From positions 186,001-250,000 of the forward strand of contig CAWGMT010000007.1 of the NCBI GenBank assembly GCA_963823675.1: a stretch of 64,000 nt of DNA, in the 5' to 3' direction. The position numbers were made by a program, and so were the translations under genes. This stretch comes from CAWGMT01 sp963823675 (GTDB lineage Bacteria; Planctomycetota; Planctomycetia; Isosphaerales; Isosphaeraceae). Below are positions 55,758 through 64,000 of the stretch, piece after piece; positions within the stretch are counted from its first letter, which is position 1; every line of letters begins with the position of its first letter. The notes beneath the pieces were generated by a model. It was not told the DNA's origin and made no database searches. It was given only the letters and a program-made list of their open reading frames with translations.

Positions 55758-56080
55758 GTCTCAATCCCCACGATCGTCACATGACGTACGTGCCGGCCGT
55801 AGAGTTGTTCGAGAAGTTGAGGAACCGCGCAGCAGTGGAAGGTTGTCTTGCCCGGGCGCTCGGGGATCAAGGCGGCGACCTCGGAAACCGTCGGCCCGAG
55901 TCCACGGGGATATTGCTCGGTCGCCCACACCGGCACGCTCAGTAAATTGGCGCCTCGAATCAGACCGACCACGTTGGCGACGACTCGATCCCGGTCGGTC
56001 ATCCGGGTCATGAGCTTTTCTTGCAGGTCCACGACCAGCAGTGCACCATGCCGCGCGGTCAATCGTTGGGTCGGACGCAT
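55508..56080 (-). CDS. Isochorismatase-like cysteine hydrolase
   Basis: 190 residues. The ATG at 56080 was chosen because GGAGGAT lies about 7 nt upstream; the frame is open for 28 more codons. The catalytic triad of the family is visible: Asp in ALLVVDLQEKL, Lys in ERPGKTTFHCC, and Cys in ETHVCVAQTALELLD, which also has the usual cis-peptide context IVGIETHVC. Members hydrolyse amides or related small substrates, and this one resembles the YcaC-type group. It converges with the sigma gene whose reading frame overlaps its 3' end. Substrate unknown. Confidence 0.9.
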   Translation of the reverse strand: MRPTQRLTARHGALLVVDLQEKLMTRMTDRDRVVANVVGLIRGANLLSVPVWATEQYPRGLGPTVSEVAALIPERPGKTTFHCCAVPQLLEQLYGRHVRHVTIVGIETHVCVAQTALELLDMGFRVQVAADAVTSRRKLDWEFALRRLEHAGAVVSTTESVLFEWTEAADRPEFKAISELVKSLDRPGTG

Positions 56081-56304
56081 CGATCCATCCTCCTGCACGA
56101 GAAACTCGGGGCTTGGCTCCGTCCGCCAGTTTTCGGCCCGATGAGAAGTGATGCTAAGAGGCACCTCGTCCGGGTGTCAAGCATCGGGTCCCTTGCCCCG
56201 CCAGGAAATGGGCGATAGTATCGAGTTCGAACCATGATGGGTTGGCTTTTGACGAATGTTCCTCCGGCTCGCGACGGGTCGAGTGGGGTTCGTCCAGTTC
56301 CAGG

Positions 56305-58191
56305 GTGACCGATGTGGCGGAAAAGCCCCGACTCTTGGTCATAGACCGTGACGGTTTGCAGGGCACGGCAACTCTCGAGTGCCTGATCGAGTCGTTCGAT
56401 GTGCTGACGGTCCGCACCATCTCCAAGGCGCTGGCGCTTCTGCGCGATCAGAAGTTCGCGGCGGTCTACGTCGACGCGTCGCAACTGGCGTCGGTGCGCT
56501 GGGTGGGGATGATGATCCAGGCCGAGGAGATCCTGGACGCGATCTCCGATGGCGTGGCCGTGGTCGATCCCGACCTGAGGATCATCTGGGCGAATCCGGA
56601 ATTCCACTTGCTGATGGATTCGTCGGCGCCGAGCGTCGGCGGCCAGTTCTACCAATCGCTCGGCCAGCCTGAAATCCTTGGTCCCGACCCGTGCCCGTTC
56701 ACGACGGCAGTGGCGGCGAAGGCGCCGGCGAGCACGGCGATCAAGATCGCCGGCGGGCGCTACCTCCGGCTGACGGTCACGCCGGTCTTCGACGCGGCCA
56801 ACACCCTGACCCATCTCATCACGCTGACCCGCGAGACGACCGACGAGACCCAGCAGCAGCTCAAGGTCAACGCCATCCACCAGGCGGGCGACGAGCTGGC
56901 CGACCTGACTCCCGACGAGCTCGCCGAGATGGGTGTCGAGGAGCGGACGGACCTGCTCAAGTACAACATCGCTCGTCACATGAAAGACCTCTTGGGTCTG
57001 GACTTCATCGAGATCCGCCTGCTCGACCGCGCGACGAACCGGCTCATCCCGCTCTTGACCGAGGGAATGACTCCGCTGGCCGCCAATCGTGAGCTGTTCG
57101 CGCGTAAGGAAGGGAACGGCGTCACCGGGTTCGTGGCGGCGACGGGGCTCTCCTACGTCTGCCCGGACACGACCAAGGACCCGCTTTACATCGAAGGGGC
57201 CGCGGGATCGCGCAGCTCGCTGACCGTTCCCCTGATCTACCACGGGACCGTGATCGGCACGCTCAACGTCGAGAGCCCCAACCCCAACGCGTTCGACGAT
57301 CGCGATCGCCAGTTTATCGAAATCTACGGCCGCAACGTGGCCTCCGCCCTCAACACCCTCGAGCTCTTGCAGGCCGAGAAAGCCGTCACGGCCGTCGCGT
57401 CAGTGGCCGCCATCAATCGCGAGCTGGCTCTGCCCTTGGACGACATCATCACCGATGCGACCACGGTGCTCGACCGTTATGCCGGCCACGACGAAGACAT
57501 CATCGCCCGCTTACGCCATCTGCTTTACCGGGCGCGGGAAATCCGCAGCTTGATCCACAAGGCCGGCTCGACCGTCGTGCCCCAGCCCAGGCAAACCCAG
57601 CCGGCCCCGCGCCTCGCCTGGCCGGAGCGCGGATCCTCGTCGTCGACGCCGACGAGGCCGTCCGCCGTTCCGCCCATCACCTTTTGGGATGCCAGGGGGC
57701 AAGCGTGGAAACGGCCCGAGACGCCCACGAGGCCATCGCACTCTCGCGGCAGACGGCCTACTCGACGGCGCTTGTGGACATTCGCCTGCCCGATCTCGAT
57801 GGTTATGAAGCCTTCAAACGGCTCAGGGCCGTCCAGCCGAGCGTACCGATCATCTTGATGACCGGCTTCGGCTGGGACCCGGCTCACTCCATCGTCAAAG
57901 CCCGACAGGAAGGGCTCCAGACGGTCCTCTACAAGCCATTTGCGCGGATCGGCTGATGGAGGCCGTCGAACAGGCTCTGCGCACCGCAGTGCCGCCTCAG
58001 TCCGAACCCGCGCCGCCGCTCGACGGAGCAGCCGACAGAGCCCATCCGGGCGCGACAACCACCTTGGCCGGCGCGCCGCGCCCCAGGCGGCATCCGCCAC
58101 TCCGCCGGCGCCTGAGCAACCGTCGCGGGAGGACGGCGTCCCGGATCCCGCCGCTCATCAACCGATCAAGGCAGGTTCCGATGAGTCTTGA
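56305..58191 (+). CDS. Sensor protein: receiver-like, PAS, GAF and receiver domains, two shifts
   Basis: Start GTG 56305 or 56311, just before AEKPRLLVIDRDG; the frame is open to 56242. Order: receiver-like domain without the terminal Lys motif (AAVYVDASQLASVRW), PAS domain (ILDAISDGVAVVDPDLRIIW), GAF domain (about residues 215-370; TGFVAATGLSYVCPDTTKDP), then a helical stretch with no histidine kinase boxes. Near 57615 the frame changes and a complete receiver follows (SVETARDAHEAIALSR; ALVDIRLPDLDGYEAF; ILMTGFG; VLYKPF). A second change near 57945 leads to a Pro-rich tail and the stop at 58191. Possibly a signalling hub that receives phosphate rather than a kinase. Confidence 0.75.
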
Positions 58192-59414
58192 CTGGCAAGG
58201 GCTGGCGATTCTCGCACTCGCTCTGCCGCCAGCTCTCGGCCATCTCTACCACTTCGTGCTGATGGTCAACGTCGGCAGCAGCCTGGGGTTTTCCGAGACG
58301 ATCGCGGATCGTGTTCGCTCCGTGCTCTTCGCCGTGCTGATTGCGACCTCGGGCGTGCTGCTCGTGGGCCACATTCGCGACCCGTGGTGGAACTGGGCCT
58401 GGCCGCCCCGAGGTTATGCGATCCTGTGTCTGTTGTCGGCAACCGTCATCGCCCCGCTTTGCAGTCTTCGCCTGGCCCTGCGACGGCGCCCCGAAGGGAT
58501 CACAGGCCGGTCTTGCGCACGACCTCGCCCGTTTGGAACCAGCCGCGGAGCTGATCGGGCCAGGCCCGAAACATTGGCAGTTACGGCTTCCCCGCAATGA
58601 ATCGTTCCGGCTGCATAGTCGAGAGTGGGATCTGGCGCTGCCCCGCATGCCCGAAAAGCTCGACGGCCTCCAGATTGTCCAGCTCAGCGACTTGCACTTC
58701 GCCACTTGCTTCGATCGCAAGTTCTTCGAGAACGTCGTCGAGATCTGCCTGGCTTGGCATGCCGATCTGGTCGTCGTGACCGGAGACCTGGTTGAGGATG
58801 ACTCCACCCTGGAATGGATCGAGCCGCTCTTGGGCCGGCTCGAGGCTCGCCTCGGCAAGTTTGCAATCCTGGGCAATCATGACCGGGAGCATGATCCCCG
58901 GCACATCATCGCCGAGCTGAGTCGCGCGGGGTTTGAGACGCTGGACGGAGAATGGACTTCGATCGACTGCGATGGCGCCATTCTGGCGCTCGGCGGGACA
59001 TCCGAGCCCTGGGGACGGCCACTCGATCGACGCACGACGCCGGCGGCGGATTTCCGCATCCTCTTGAGCCACTCGCCAGACCAGTTCTACGCTGCCCACA
59101 AGGCCGGGATCGACTTCGTGCTATCGGGTCACAATCACGGCGGTCAGATCCGTCTTCCCCTGGTCGGCCCGGTCTTCATGCCCAGCCGGTACTCGCGGCG
59201 GTTCGATCGCCGGTTTTTCCGCCTGGGTCAGACGCTCATGTACGTCAGCGAGGGCATCGCCGGCAAGAATCCTTATCGGTACGGCTGTCCGCCGGAAATC
59301 GCGCGGTTTACGCTCAGGGTCGCACGAGCGTCAACGAGCCTTCCCGCGCTGCAAGGCCAGGGGACTCGTGGAGGCAAGAACGAGGAAATGGACCGAGGTT
59401 GGGCTCGGGACTGA
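58181..59414 (+). CDS. Membrane-anchored metallophosphoesterase, one frameshift
   Basis: About 411 codons. It starts at ATG 58181, overlapping the sensor stop. The first frame gives three to four membrane helices (GLAILALALPPALGHLYHFV; VLFAVLIATSGVLLVGHI). Near 58500 it moves to the frame with the calcineurin-like domain: LQIVQLSDLHFATCFD, LVVVTGDLVEDDSTLEW, FAILGNHDREHDPRHI and DFVLSGHNHGGQIRLP, all metal-ligand motifs of the YkuE-like group. It would cleave phosphoesters, perhaps of lipids, at the membrane. The overlap suggests co-expression with the sensor. Confidence 0.82.
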
Positions 59415-59500
59415 CGCTGTATCGAATGTCGCGCGCTGCTACAATCAGCGGTGGTATGGCGTAGCTGGCCGAAACCTGACTGAATTGGAGGACCTCGGCG

Positions 59501-60304
59501 ATGCCCTCACCGTTCCCGGGAATGGACCCATACTTGGAGAATCCCGGCCTCGGGCCCGACGTGCACTTTAACCTGATCTCAGGGTCGCAAGGCCTCCTGA
59601 GCGCGCAATTGCGGCCAAAATATCTTGTCCGGGTCGAAGAGCGCACTTACATCACCGACGAATCCGACCCCACGTTCACGCTGCGATTGCGCGTTCCGGG
59701 CGTTGAGGTGGCAGGTCGCCCAGGTTGGGAACAGACCCCTTTCGCGCTCACCAGCGATGCTACCTTATTGGATGTTGCCGAGCCAATCGTCGCGACCACC
59801 TGGTTCGAGGACGAAATCCACGAAGCCTATTTGAAAATCATCGACCGCCAATCGCGCGATGTGGTCATGGTGATCGAGATCCTGAGCCCGTCGAACAAGG
59901 TGCCCGGCTCACCCGGCCGAAAGAGCTTCGAGGACAAGCGCCGGGAGATCATGCGCTCGCCGAGTCATTGGGTAGAGATCGACCTGCTTCGCGGGGCTCG
60001 GATGGTCCCCGTGCCCAAGAAAGTCGGCCCGCATGAGTACTTGGTGCACGTGTCGAAGGAGAATCTGAGGCCGCGGGGCCATCTCTATCCAATCCGCTTG
60101 GCGCGGCGACTTCCCCCGATCGCTATCCCCTTGAAAGCCGAGGACCCGGACGCCCGGCTCGATCTCCAAGCCGTTCTGGATGCGGCCTACGACCGTGTGG
60201 GCTACGACTTAGAGATCGACTACCGCAAGGAGCCAGAGCCGCCACTGGACGCCGAGCTGGCCACATGGGCTGATCAGCTTCTGCGATCGAAGGGGCTTCG
60301 CTGA
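59501..60304 (+). CDS. DUF4058 family protein
   Basis: 267 residues, intact. The N-terminus MPSPFPGMDPYLE is the hallmark of the family, followed by LVRVEERTYI, VIEILSPSNKVPG and YLVHVSKENLRPRGHLYPI. The conserved acidic EILSPSNK core resembles the active-site region of restriction-like nucleases (Uma2 type), but function is not established. It is common and often multi-copy in planctomycetes and cyanobacteria. GGAGG lies about 9 nt before the ATG. Confidence 0.92.
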   Translation: MPSPFPGMDPYLENPGLGPDVHFNLISGSQGLLSAQLRPKYLVRVEERTYITDESDPTFTLRLRVPGVEVAGRPGWEQTPFALTSDATLLDVAEPIVATTWFEDEIHEAYLKIIDRQSRDVVMVIEILSPSNKVPGSPGRKSFEDKRREIMRSPSHWVEIDLLRGARMVPVPKKVGPHEYLVHVSKENLRPRGHLYPIRLARRLPPIAIPLKAEDPDARLDLQAVLDAAYDRVGYDLEIDYRKEPEPPLDAELATWADQLLRSKGLR

Positions 60305-60366
60305 AGAGCATCGGCGAAGACCCGCCTCATATTGTCGGCCACACGCTTGAGCCAGGCCCGGAAAAG

Positions 60367-60417
60367 CCGTCCTTCGCTCCGGGAAGGAACGTCCTGTCGC
60401 GGAGCGAAAGGCGACAC
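60367..60417. repeat. Palindromic element, intergenic copy
   Basis: CCTTCGCTCCGGGAAGGAAC and GTCGCGGAGCGAAAGGCGAC form an imperfect palindrome between convergent genes. It is related to the element inserted in the GT4 coding sequence at 49928-49973. Confidence 0.7.
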
Positions 60418-60434
60418 TTGGTTGCGCACACCGC

Positions 60435-62564
60435 CTAAATGTAAACCCGCCGGTTATAGACGTACCACTCGAACAGAAGCACTCCGAGCGCCAGCAAGGC
60501 GAAGTACCACCAGATGTCCTTCTGGATGACCGGCGGCTTGGAGGTTCCCGAGACGGGGTTGTACCCGATCTTGATCTTGTAGGCTTCGGCGAAGCTGGAT
60601 GGGGCGCCTTCGGGCACGAGCCCCCGCGGCGCCAGGTCGCTCTCGCGAATGTCGAAGAGGTTGATTGCAAACGGCATCAAGCCTTTCGGGTCCCACCGGG
60701 CCAGGTAAATACCGGACCTGGCGGCCTTGTTGTAGACGAACGCCCCTTGCGGCGAGCGCGACACTTCCGCGCCGGCCGGATCGGCCGCCGAGCTCACGTG
60801 GATCGTCTGGCCCGTGGTGTTGACATGGAGCACAAACGGCCGACCGGGCTGTGCCAGTTCCTCGCCGGTACCCTCGCGGAGGTTTCCCAGCGCCTGAATG
60901 CTGTTCACGATGAATAAGGGGAAGCTGATATAACGAAACCACGTCGTGTTGGGCGTGTTGGCGTCAAAGAGCGGAAACGTGACGACCGTATCGGTGTAGC
61001 CCTCACGCGGGACGATGAAGGCGAGCGAGCCCTTGTCGCCGTCGATCAGGCTTTTCGCGCCTGGGGGAAGCTCGACGATGCTGGCCCGCGCCACGTAAAC
61101 CAGCTTGAGATCGCGGACGAATTGCATCAAGGGATGGCCGATGTCCCAGTCGAGGATGACGGGCTGCTGCACTTCCTTACGATTCGCGTACGCCGGGCCC
61201 GGAGGAAACTCGCCGAAATAGAGGGTGTTGGCTTGAGGATGAAAGTCGAGCTTGACGCCGTCGAGAATGACCAGGTCGTACCGGCCTCCCTTCAAGTCGC
61301 GCACGACGGCATCGCTCTTGGCTTCGTCCGCCGCGACGATCGTGATATCAGCCCGCTCGAGCATTGCGGGCGTCTTCAAGGTGTCCGTGAGAAAGCGGTT
61401 GAACGAAGTGATCGCCAGCACCTGGGCCTTCCGGGTGGTGCCGACGACTGCGTAAGCGTGGTTATCGACGTCGAGCGAGTCCTTGACTGTCAAGCGGACC
61501 TCGTAGGGCATCAACCCCGTGTCCTGGAGGTCGAACTTGAATGACTGATCGCTCTGGGGCGCGATCTTAAGCGCGATCGCATCGACCAGGGTTCCTTCAT
61601 CCCCAGGCTTGTCGACCGCGTAGCGGTAAACCTGGGCTTCGGTCGCGACCTCTTCGGCGCGGAAGTTGTGGACCCGGCCGAAGAGCTGGTAGATGTCGGG
61701 CTTTTCCTCGTCCCGCCGGGCCTGAAGCGCGAGGATCGCCACGTTGTCGCTCGGGTTGCGGGACCGCACTTTGGCATCGGGAGCGCCGGCCCCCTCGGCC
61801 TCGGCCGGGGGCGAGTACGCAGGCGGAGGAGGTCCGATGACAACCACCTCCGGCACGAGATTTCCCACGCTGAAGCCTTCGACGTCGGCGAAGCCCCCGT
61901 CGGTATAAATGAAAAGTTTGGGCGTGACGATCGACGAAGCCGCCACGCCCTCACCAATCTGTTTCGAAGGGTTGGCGAGACCGGCGGCGACCTGGAGCCC
62001 GTCGCGGAGGGAAGTCGTCGCCTGGGTGGCGGGTATCGCGTCGATGCGCTGCTCCAGGACGCGCCGGTCGCCGGTGTAGTTGGAAATGACCGCCGCTTTG
62101 TCGGCGAACGCGATCACCATCGCCAGGTCGTCGGAGCCCATCTCCTGGACAATCTTCCTGGCCGCTTGCTTGGCCTGGGCCAGGCGGCTGGGCGCGACGT
62201 CGGTGGCCGACATGCTCGCGGAGTTGTCGATCATGAGCACATATCGTTGACCTTGAGACCCCGAGCCCTTGGTCCGCGGGCCAGCCAGGGCCAGCATTGC
62301 CAGGGCCACGGCCAGAAGCTGAAGGAACAAGAGCAGGTTGCGCCGCAGCCGCTGGAACAAACTGTTGACGTGGAGGTCTTCGAGGCTGCGTCGCCAGAGG
62401 ATCGTGCTGGGCACTCTCACCGGCCGGCGCCGAAGCTTGAGGAAATAAAGCGCGATGATCCCCACCGGCACGCCGGCCAGCACGAACCACGCCGCCAGAC
62501 CAAGCGGTGAATAGAACTCGAACGGAAAGCCCATCCGGCTCAATCGACCCCACATATCCATCAT
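60435..62564 (-). CDS. BatA-type membrane protein with von Willebrand factor A domain
   Basis: 709 residues. The ATG at 62564 has GGAGG 8 nt upstream; the frame is open for eight more codons. The N-terminal BatA region has two helices (LAAWFVLAGVPVGIIALYFL; NLLLFLQLLAVALAMLALAG) with RRPVRVPSTILWRRS between. The VWA domain starts YVLMIDNSASMSATDV (MIDAS motif DxSxS) and includes IVTPKLFIYTDGGFADVEG. A long beta-rich part and a C-terminal helix (IWWYFALLALGVLLFEWYVY) follow. It is the last gene of a minus-strand cluster after a DUF58 gene and a 44-residue membrane protein. Such clusters usually act with a MoxR ATPase in protein or stress maintenance at the membrane. Confidence 0.9.
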   Translation of the reverse strand: MMDMWGRLSRMGFPFEFYSPLGLAAWFVLAGVPVGIIALYFLKLRRRPVRVPSTILWRRSLEDLHVNSLFQRLRRNLLLFLQLLAVALAMLALAGPRTKGSGSQGQRYVLMIDNSASMSATDVAPSRLAQAKQAARKIVQEMGSDDLAMVIAFADKAAVISNYTGDRRVLEQRIDAIPATQATTSLRDGLQVAAGLANPSKQIGEGVAASSIVTPKLFIYTDGGFADVEGFSVGNLVPEVVVIGPPPPAYSPPAEAEGAGAPDAKVRSRNPSDNVAILALQARRDEEKPDIYQLFGRVHNFRAEEVATEAQVYRYAVDKPGDEGTLVDAIALKIAPQSDQSFKFDLQDTGLMPYEVRLTVKDSLDVDNHAYAVVGTTRKAQVLAITSFNRFLTDTLKTPAMLERADITIVAADEAKSDAVVRDLKGGRYDLVILDGVKLDFHPQANTLYFGEFPPGPAYANRKEVQQPVILDWDIGHPLMQFVRDLKLVYVARASIVELPPGAKSLIDGDKGSLAFIVPREGYTDTVVTFPLFDANTPNTTWFRYISFPLFIVNSIQALGNLREGTGEELAQPGRPFVLHVNTTGQTIHVSSAADPAGAEVSRSPQGAFVYNKAARSGIYLARWDPKGLMPFAINLFDIRESDLAPRGLVPEGAPSSFAEAYKIKIGYNPVSGTSKPPVIQKDIWWYFALLALGVLLFEWYVYNRRVYI

Positions 62565-62584
62565 CGCTTTCGCCTCCCGGCCGC

Positions 62585-62719
62585 TCAAAGATCGAGTTCT
62601 TCTTCGGGGATGTCTCGCCCCCCTCTACGGCGACGCACCATCATGAAGAGCAGGTAGGCCACGACCGCGCCGCCGGCGCCGAAGAAAACCCAGGGATTCG
62701 TGACCATCCAGCGACTCAT
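62585..62719 (-). CDS. 44-residue single-pass membrane protein
   Basis: It begins MSRWMVTNPW, continues through a membrane helix (VFFGAGGAVVAYLLFMMV) and ends with RRRRGGRDIPEEELDL. GAGG lies about 7 nt upstream. It lies 20 bp before the VWA gene and 77 bp after the DUF58 gene, on the same strand. The basic cluster after the helix predicts the C-terminus inside. Very small, but position, ribosome-binding site and clean composition support it. Possibly a small subunit of the BatA/DUF58 complex. Confidence 0.65.
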   Translation of the reverse strand: MSRWMVTNPWVFFGAGGAVVAYLLFMMVRRRRGGRDIPEEELDL

Positions 62720-62795
62720 CTGGCAGCCTCACCTCGCCCGTGCTCCCACCAGTCGATCAAAGGCGAATCGCATGCAAAACCCGCGGCAGACCGTC

Positions 62796-63740
62796 TCACT
62801 TGACCAGACCGCGCTGGCGGAGATAGTTCAATACCAGCTTATCGAACGGATGTTGATTGGTCGTGAAAATGTAAGTGATTCCCCGGCTGGTGCACCATTC
62901 CTTCAAGCCGCCCACGAATGCGTTCAATGTGTCTTTGTAGCGTTTCAGGAGCGGCGCGCTCATAGTGACCTCGGCCATCTCGTCGTCCTCGGCGTCGACC
63001 AACCTCAGGTCGCCCACGAGATCCGGCTCGACCTCTTCCTGGCTCAAGATGTGGATGACGTAAATGTCCATGTTGCGAGCCAGGAGGTAACGGAGTGCGT
63101 CCTGATATCCGTGCTTGTCGAGGAAGTCGGAGATCACCACCACGACGCCCTTGCCCGCGTGCCGGATGGCAAACTCGCGCGCGGCCGAGGTCAGATCGCT
63201 GTTGCCCGACGCCTCCAGCCGATCGAGGTATTGCACGATCCGCCACATCTGGGAACGGCCGCGAATCCCGTGCAGCCCTCGATCCAGGCCCGCGCTGAAG
63301 GTGTCAACCAGCACGCGGTCGTGGTTCACCAGCCCGATGAACGAAAGGGCCGCGGCGACTTGCTTGCCATAGCGCAGCTTGGTCGGCGTACCGAAGTCCA
63401 TCGACAGGCTGGCGTCCAGCAGCGTGTAGACGTGGAGGTCCTCTTCCTCGAGAAAGAGCTTCAAGAAGAGCTTGTCAAGCCGCCCGTAGACGTTCCAGTC
63501 GATGTGCCGCAGGTCGTCCCCGACCGTGTAATTGCGATGTTCGGCGAACTCGACCGATGAGCCGCGGCGCTTGCTCTTCCGCTCACCTTTCATCCTGCCG
63601 ACGAAGATCTTGCGGCTGACCAGCTCGAGCTGTTCGAGCTTGTGCAGGAACTCCGGATCAAGGAGCGGCGACTCGGTCGAGCCCGATGCGCGCGCGGCCG
63701 CACCAGGCGCGGCGGGGGCAGAAGAGGAGGTGGCGGTCAT
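62796..63740 (-). CDS. DUF58 domain protein (VWA-like)
   Basis: 314 residues, intact. DUF58 signature region: VEFAEHRNYTVGDDLRHIDW then NVYGRLDKLFLKLFLEEEDL; VWA-like core TLLDASLSMDFGTPTKLRYG, and VVVVISDFLDKHGYQDALRY. The N-terminal 25 residues are Ala/Ser-rich. The start at 63740 has no clear ribosome-binding site. It heads the minus-strand cluster with the 44-residue membrane protein and the BatA-type gene. In known clusters it is a partner of a MoxR ATPase; that gene is probably outside the window. Confidence 0.92.
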   Translation of the reverse strand: MTATSSSAPAAPGAAARASGSTESPLLDPEFLHKLEQLELVSRKIFVGRMKGERKSKRRGSSVEFAEHRNYTVGDDLRHIDWNVYGRLDKLFLKLFLEEEDLHVYTLLDASLSMDFGTPTKLRYGKQVAAALSFIGLVNHDRVLVDTFSAGLDRGLHGIRGRSQMWRIVQYLDRLEASGNSDLTSAAREFAIRHAGKGVVVVISDFLDKHGYQDALRYLLARNMDIYVIHILSQEEVEPDLVGDLRLVDAEDDEMAEVTMSAPLLKRYKDTLNAFVGGLKEWCTSRGITYIFTTNQHPFDKLVLNYLRQRGLVK

Positions 63741-63762
63741 CGAAGGTGCTCTTTATGACATG

Positions 63763-63820
63763 TTGTAGTCATCACGCTCCGCGTGATGGTCCGTCACGCG
63801 GAGCGCGACGACTACGACAA
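63763..63820. repeat. Long palindrome upstream of the DUF58 gene
   Basis: TTGTAGTCATCACGCTCCGC on the left pairs with GCGGAGCGCGACGACTAC on the right around GTGATGGTCCGTCAC. It is of REP type and sits where the promoter of the DUF58 gene would be expected. Confidence 0.75.
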
Positions 63821-63897
63821 TTGGTTTTGATCGGCACGCACCGCGTGAAGTTCCGTCGCGCCGACTGCACTTGGTTTCGATCGGTTCGATCATTGGC

Positions 63898-64000
63898 TCA
63901 GCCCAGCCGGTCCGAGACCCAGAAAAGTGAGATCATCACGGTCACGGCCACGCCCAATCCCAGCAGCCACGGCACGAGCGCGGCCAGAAAGATGAACCAC
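63898..64000 (-). CDS. C-terminal end of a membrane protein (partial)
   Basis: Only the last 33 codons lie in the window; the start is beyond 64000. They encode one hydrophobic helix (FIFLAALVPWLLGLGVAVTV, then MISLFWVSDRLG). It is on the same strand as the DUF58 cluster and 157 bp upstream of it. Identity unknown. Confidence 0.5.
   Translation of the reverse strand, partial: WFIFLAALVPWLLGLGVAVTVMISLFWVSDRLG

Noticed and set aside
59420..59470. TACAAT as -10 box for the DUF4058 gene
   Set aside because: No matching -35 hexamer at a suitable distance; too weak to list.
1..64000. tRNA, rRNA or prophage genes
   Set aside because: No cloverleaf, rRNA-like or phage structural sequence was noticed on either strand.

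Overview
The window looks like a draft piece of a planctomycete chromosome, probably from the Isosphaeraceae/Gemmataceae side of the phylum (inference). Pointers are the high GC content, ECF sigma factors with long C-terminal extensions, a BatA/DUF58 cluster, a DUF4058 gene, a PIG-L deacetylase with signal peptide, a DacZ-like diadenylate cyclase, and many GC-rich palindromic intergenic repeats. No rRNA, tRNA, CRISPR array or phage module was seen.

Region 1 (1-23 kb) is mostly housekeeping and envelope genes: an ABC ATPase with a large two-lobed permease and a membrane-anchored partner (1.1-6.2 kb), a response regulator, small secreted proteins and lipoproteins (7-11 kb), a PIG-L deacetylase, a REP-associated tyrosine transposase flanked by inverted pairs of its own repeats (14-15.1 kb), a minus-strand run that reads as ECF sigma factor, beta-propeller and TlpA-like thioredoxin (15.2-18.3 kb), a secreted protein, a broken diadenylate cyclase and a coiled-coil membrane protein.

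Region 2 (23.5-48.6 kb) is the most unusual part. Three RHS/YD-repeat genes share a near-identical core but have different C-terminal tips, and the two that keep a 5' end also differ at the N-terminus. The first two are preceded by an ECF sigma gene. A leader of about 350 bp, carrying a possible promoter and a conserved 44-codon ORF, occurs three times, twice directly before a GT4 glycosyltransferase gene. In the third copy the glycosyltransferase is cut and joined out of frame to the middle of an RHS gene. LRR proteins and unknown secreted proteins follow the RHS genes, and fragments of another small gene are scattered between them. The layout suggests a locus reshuffled by homologous recombination.

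Region 3 (48.6-64 kb) holds a multi-domain glycosyltransferase series (GT2, GT4, GT2-TPR) with repeats inserted in its coding sequence, another truncated GT4 copy next to an ECF sigma gene, an isochorismatase-like hydrolase, a PAS/GAF/receiver sensor, a metallophosphoesterase, a DUF4058 gene, and a minus-strand DUF58 / small membrane protein / BatA-type VWA cluster that runs off the end.

More than a dozen genes are interrupted by single-base shifts, often at short homopolymers, although protein similarity continues in the next frame. This fits an indel-prone assembly at least as well as real gene decay. Where several pieces clearly belong together I describe them as one gene.
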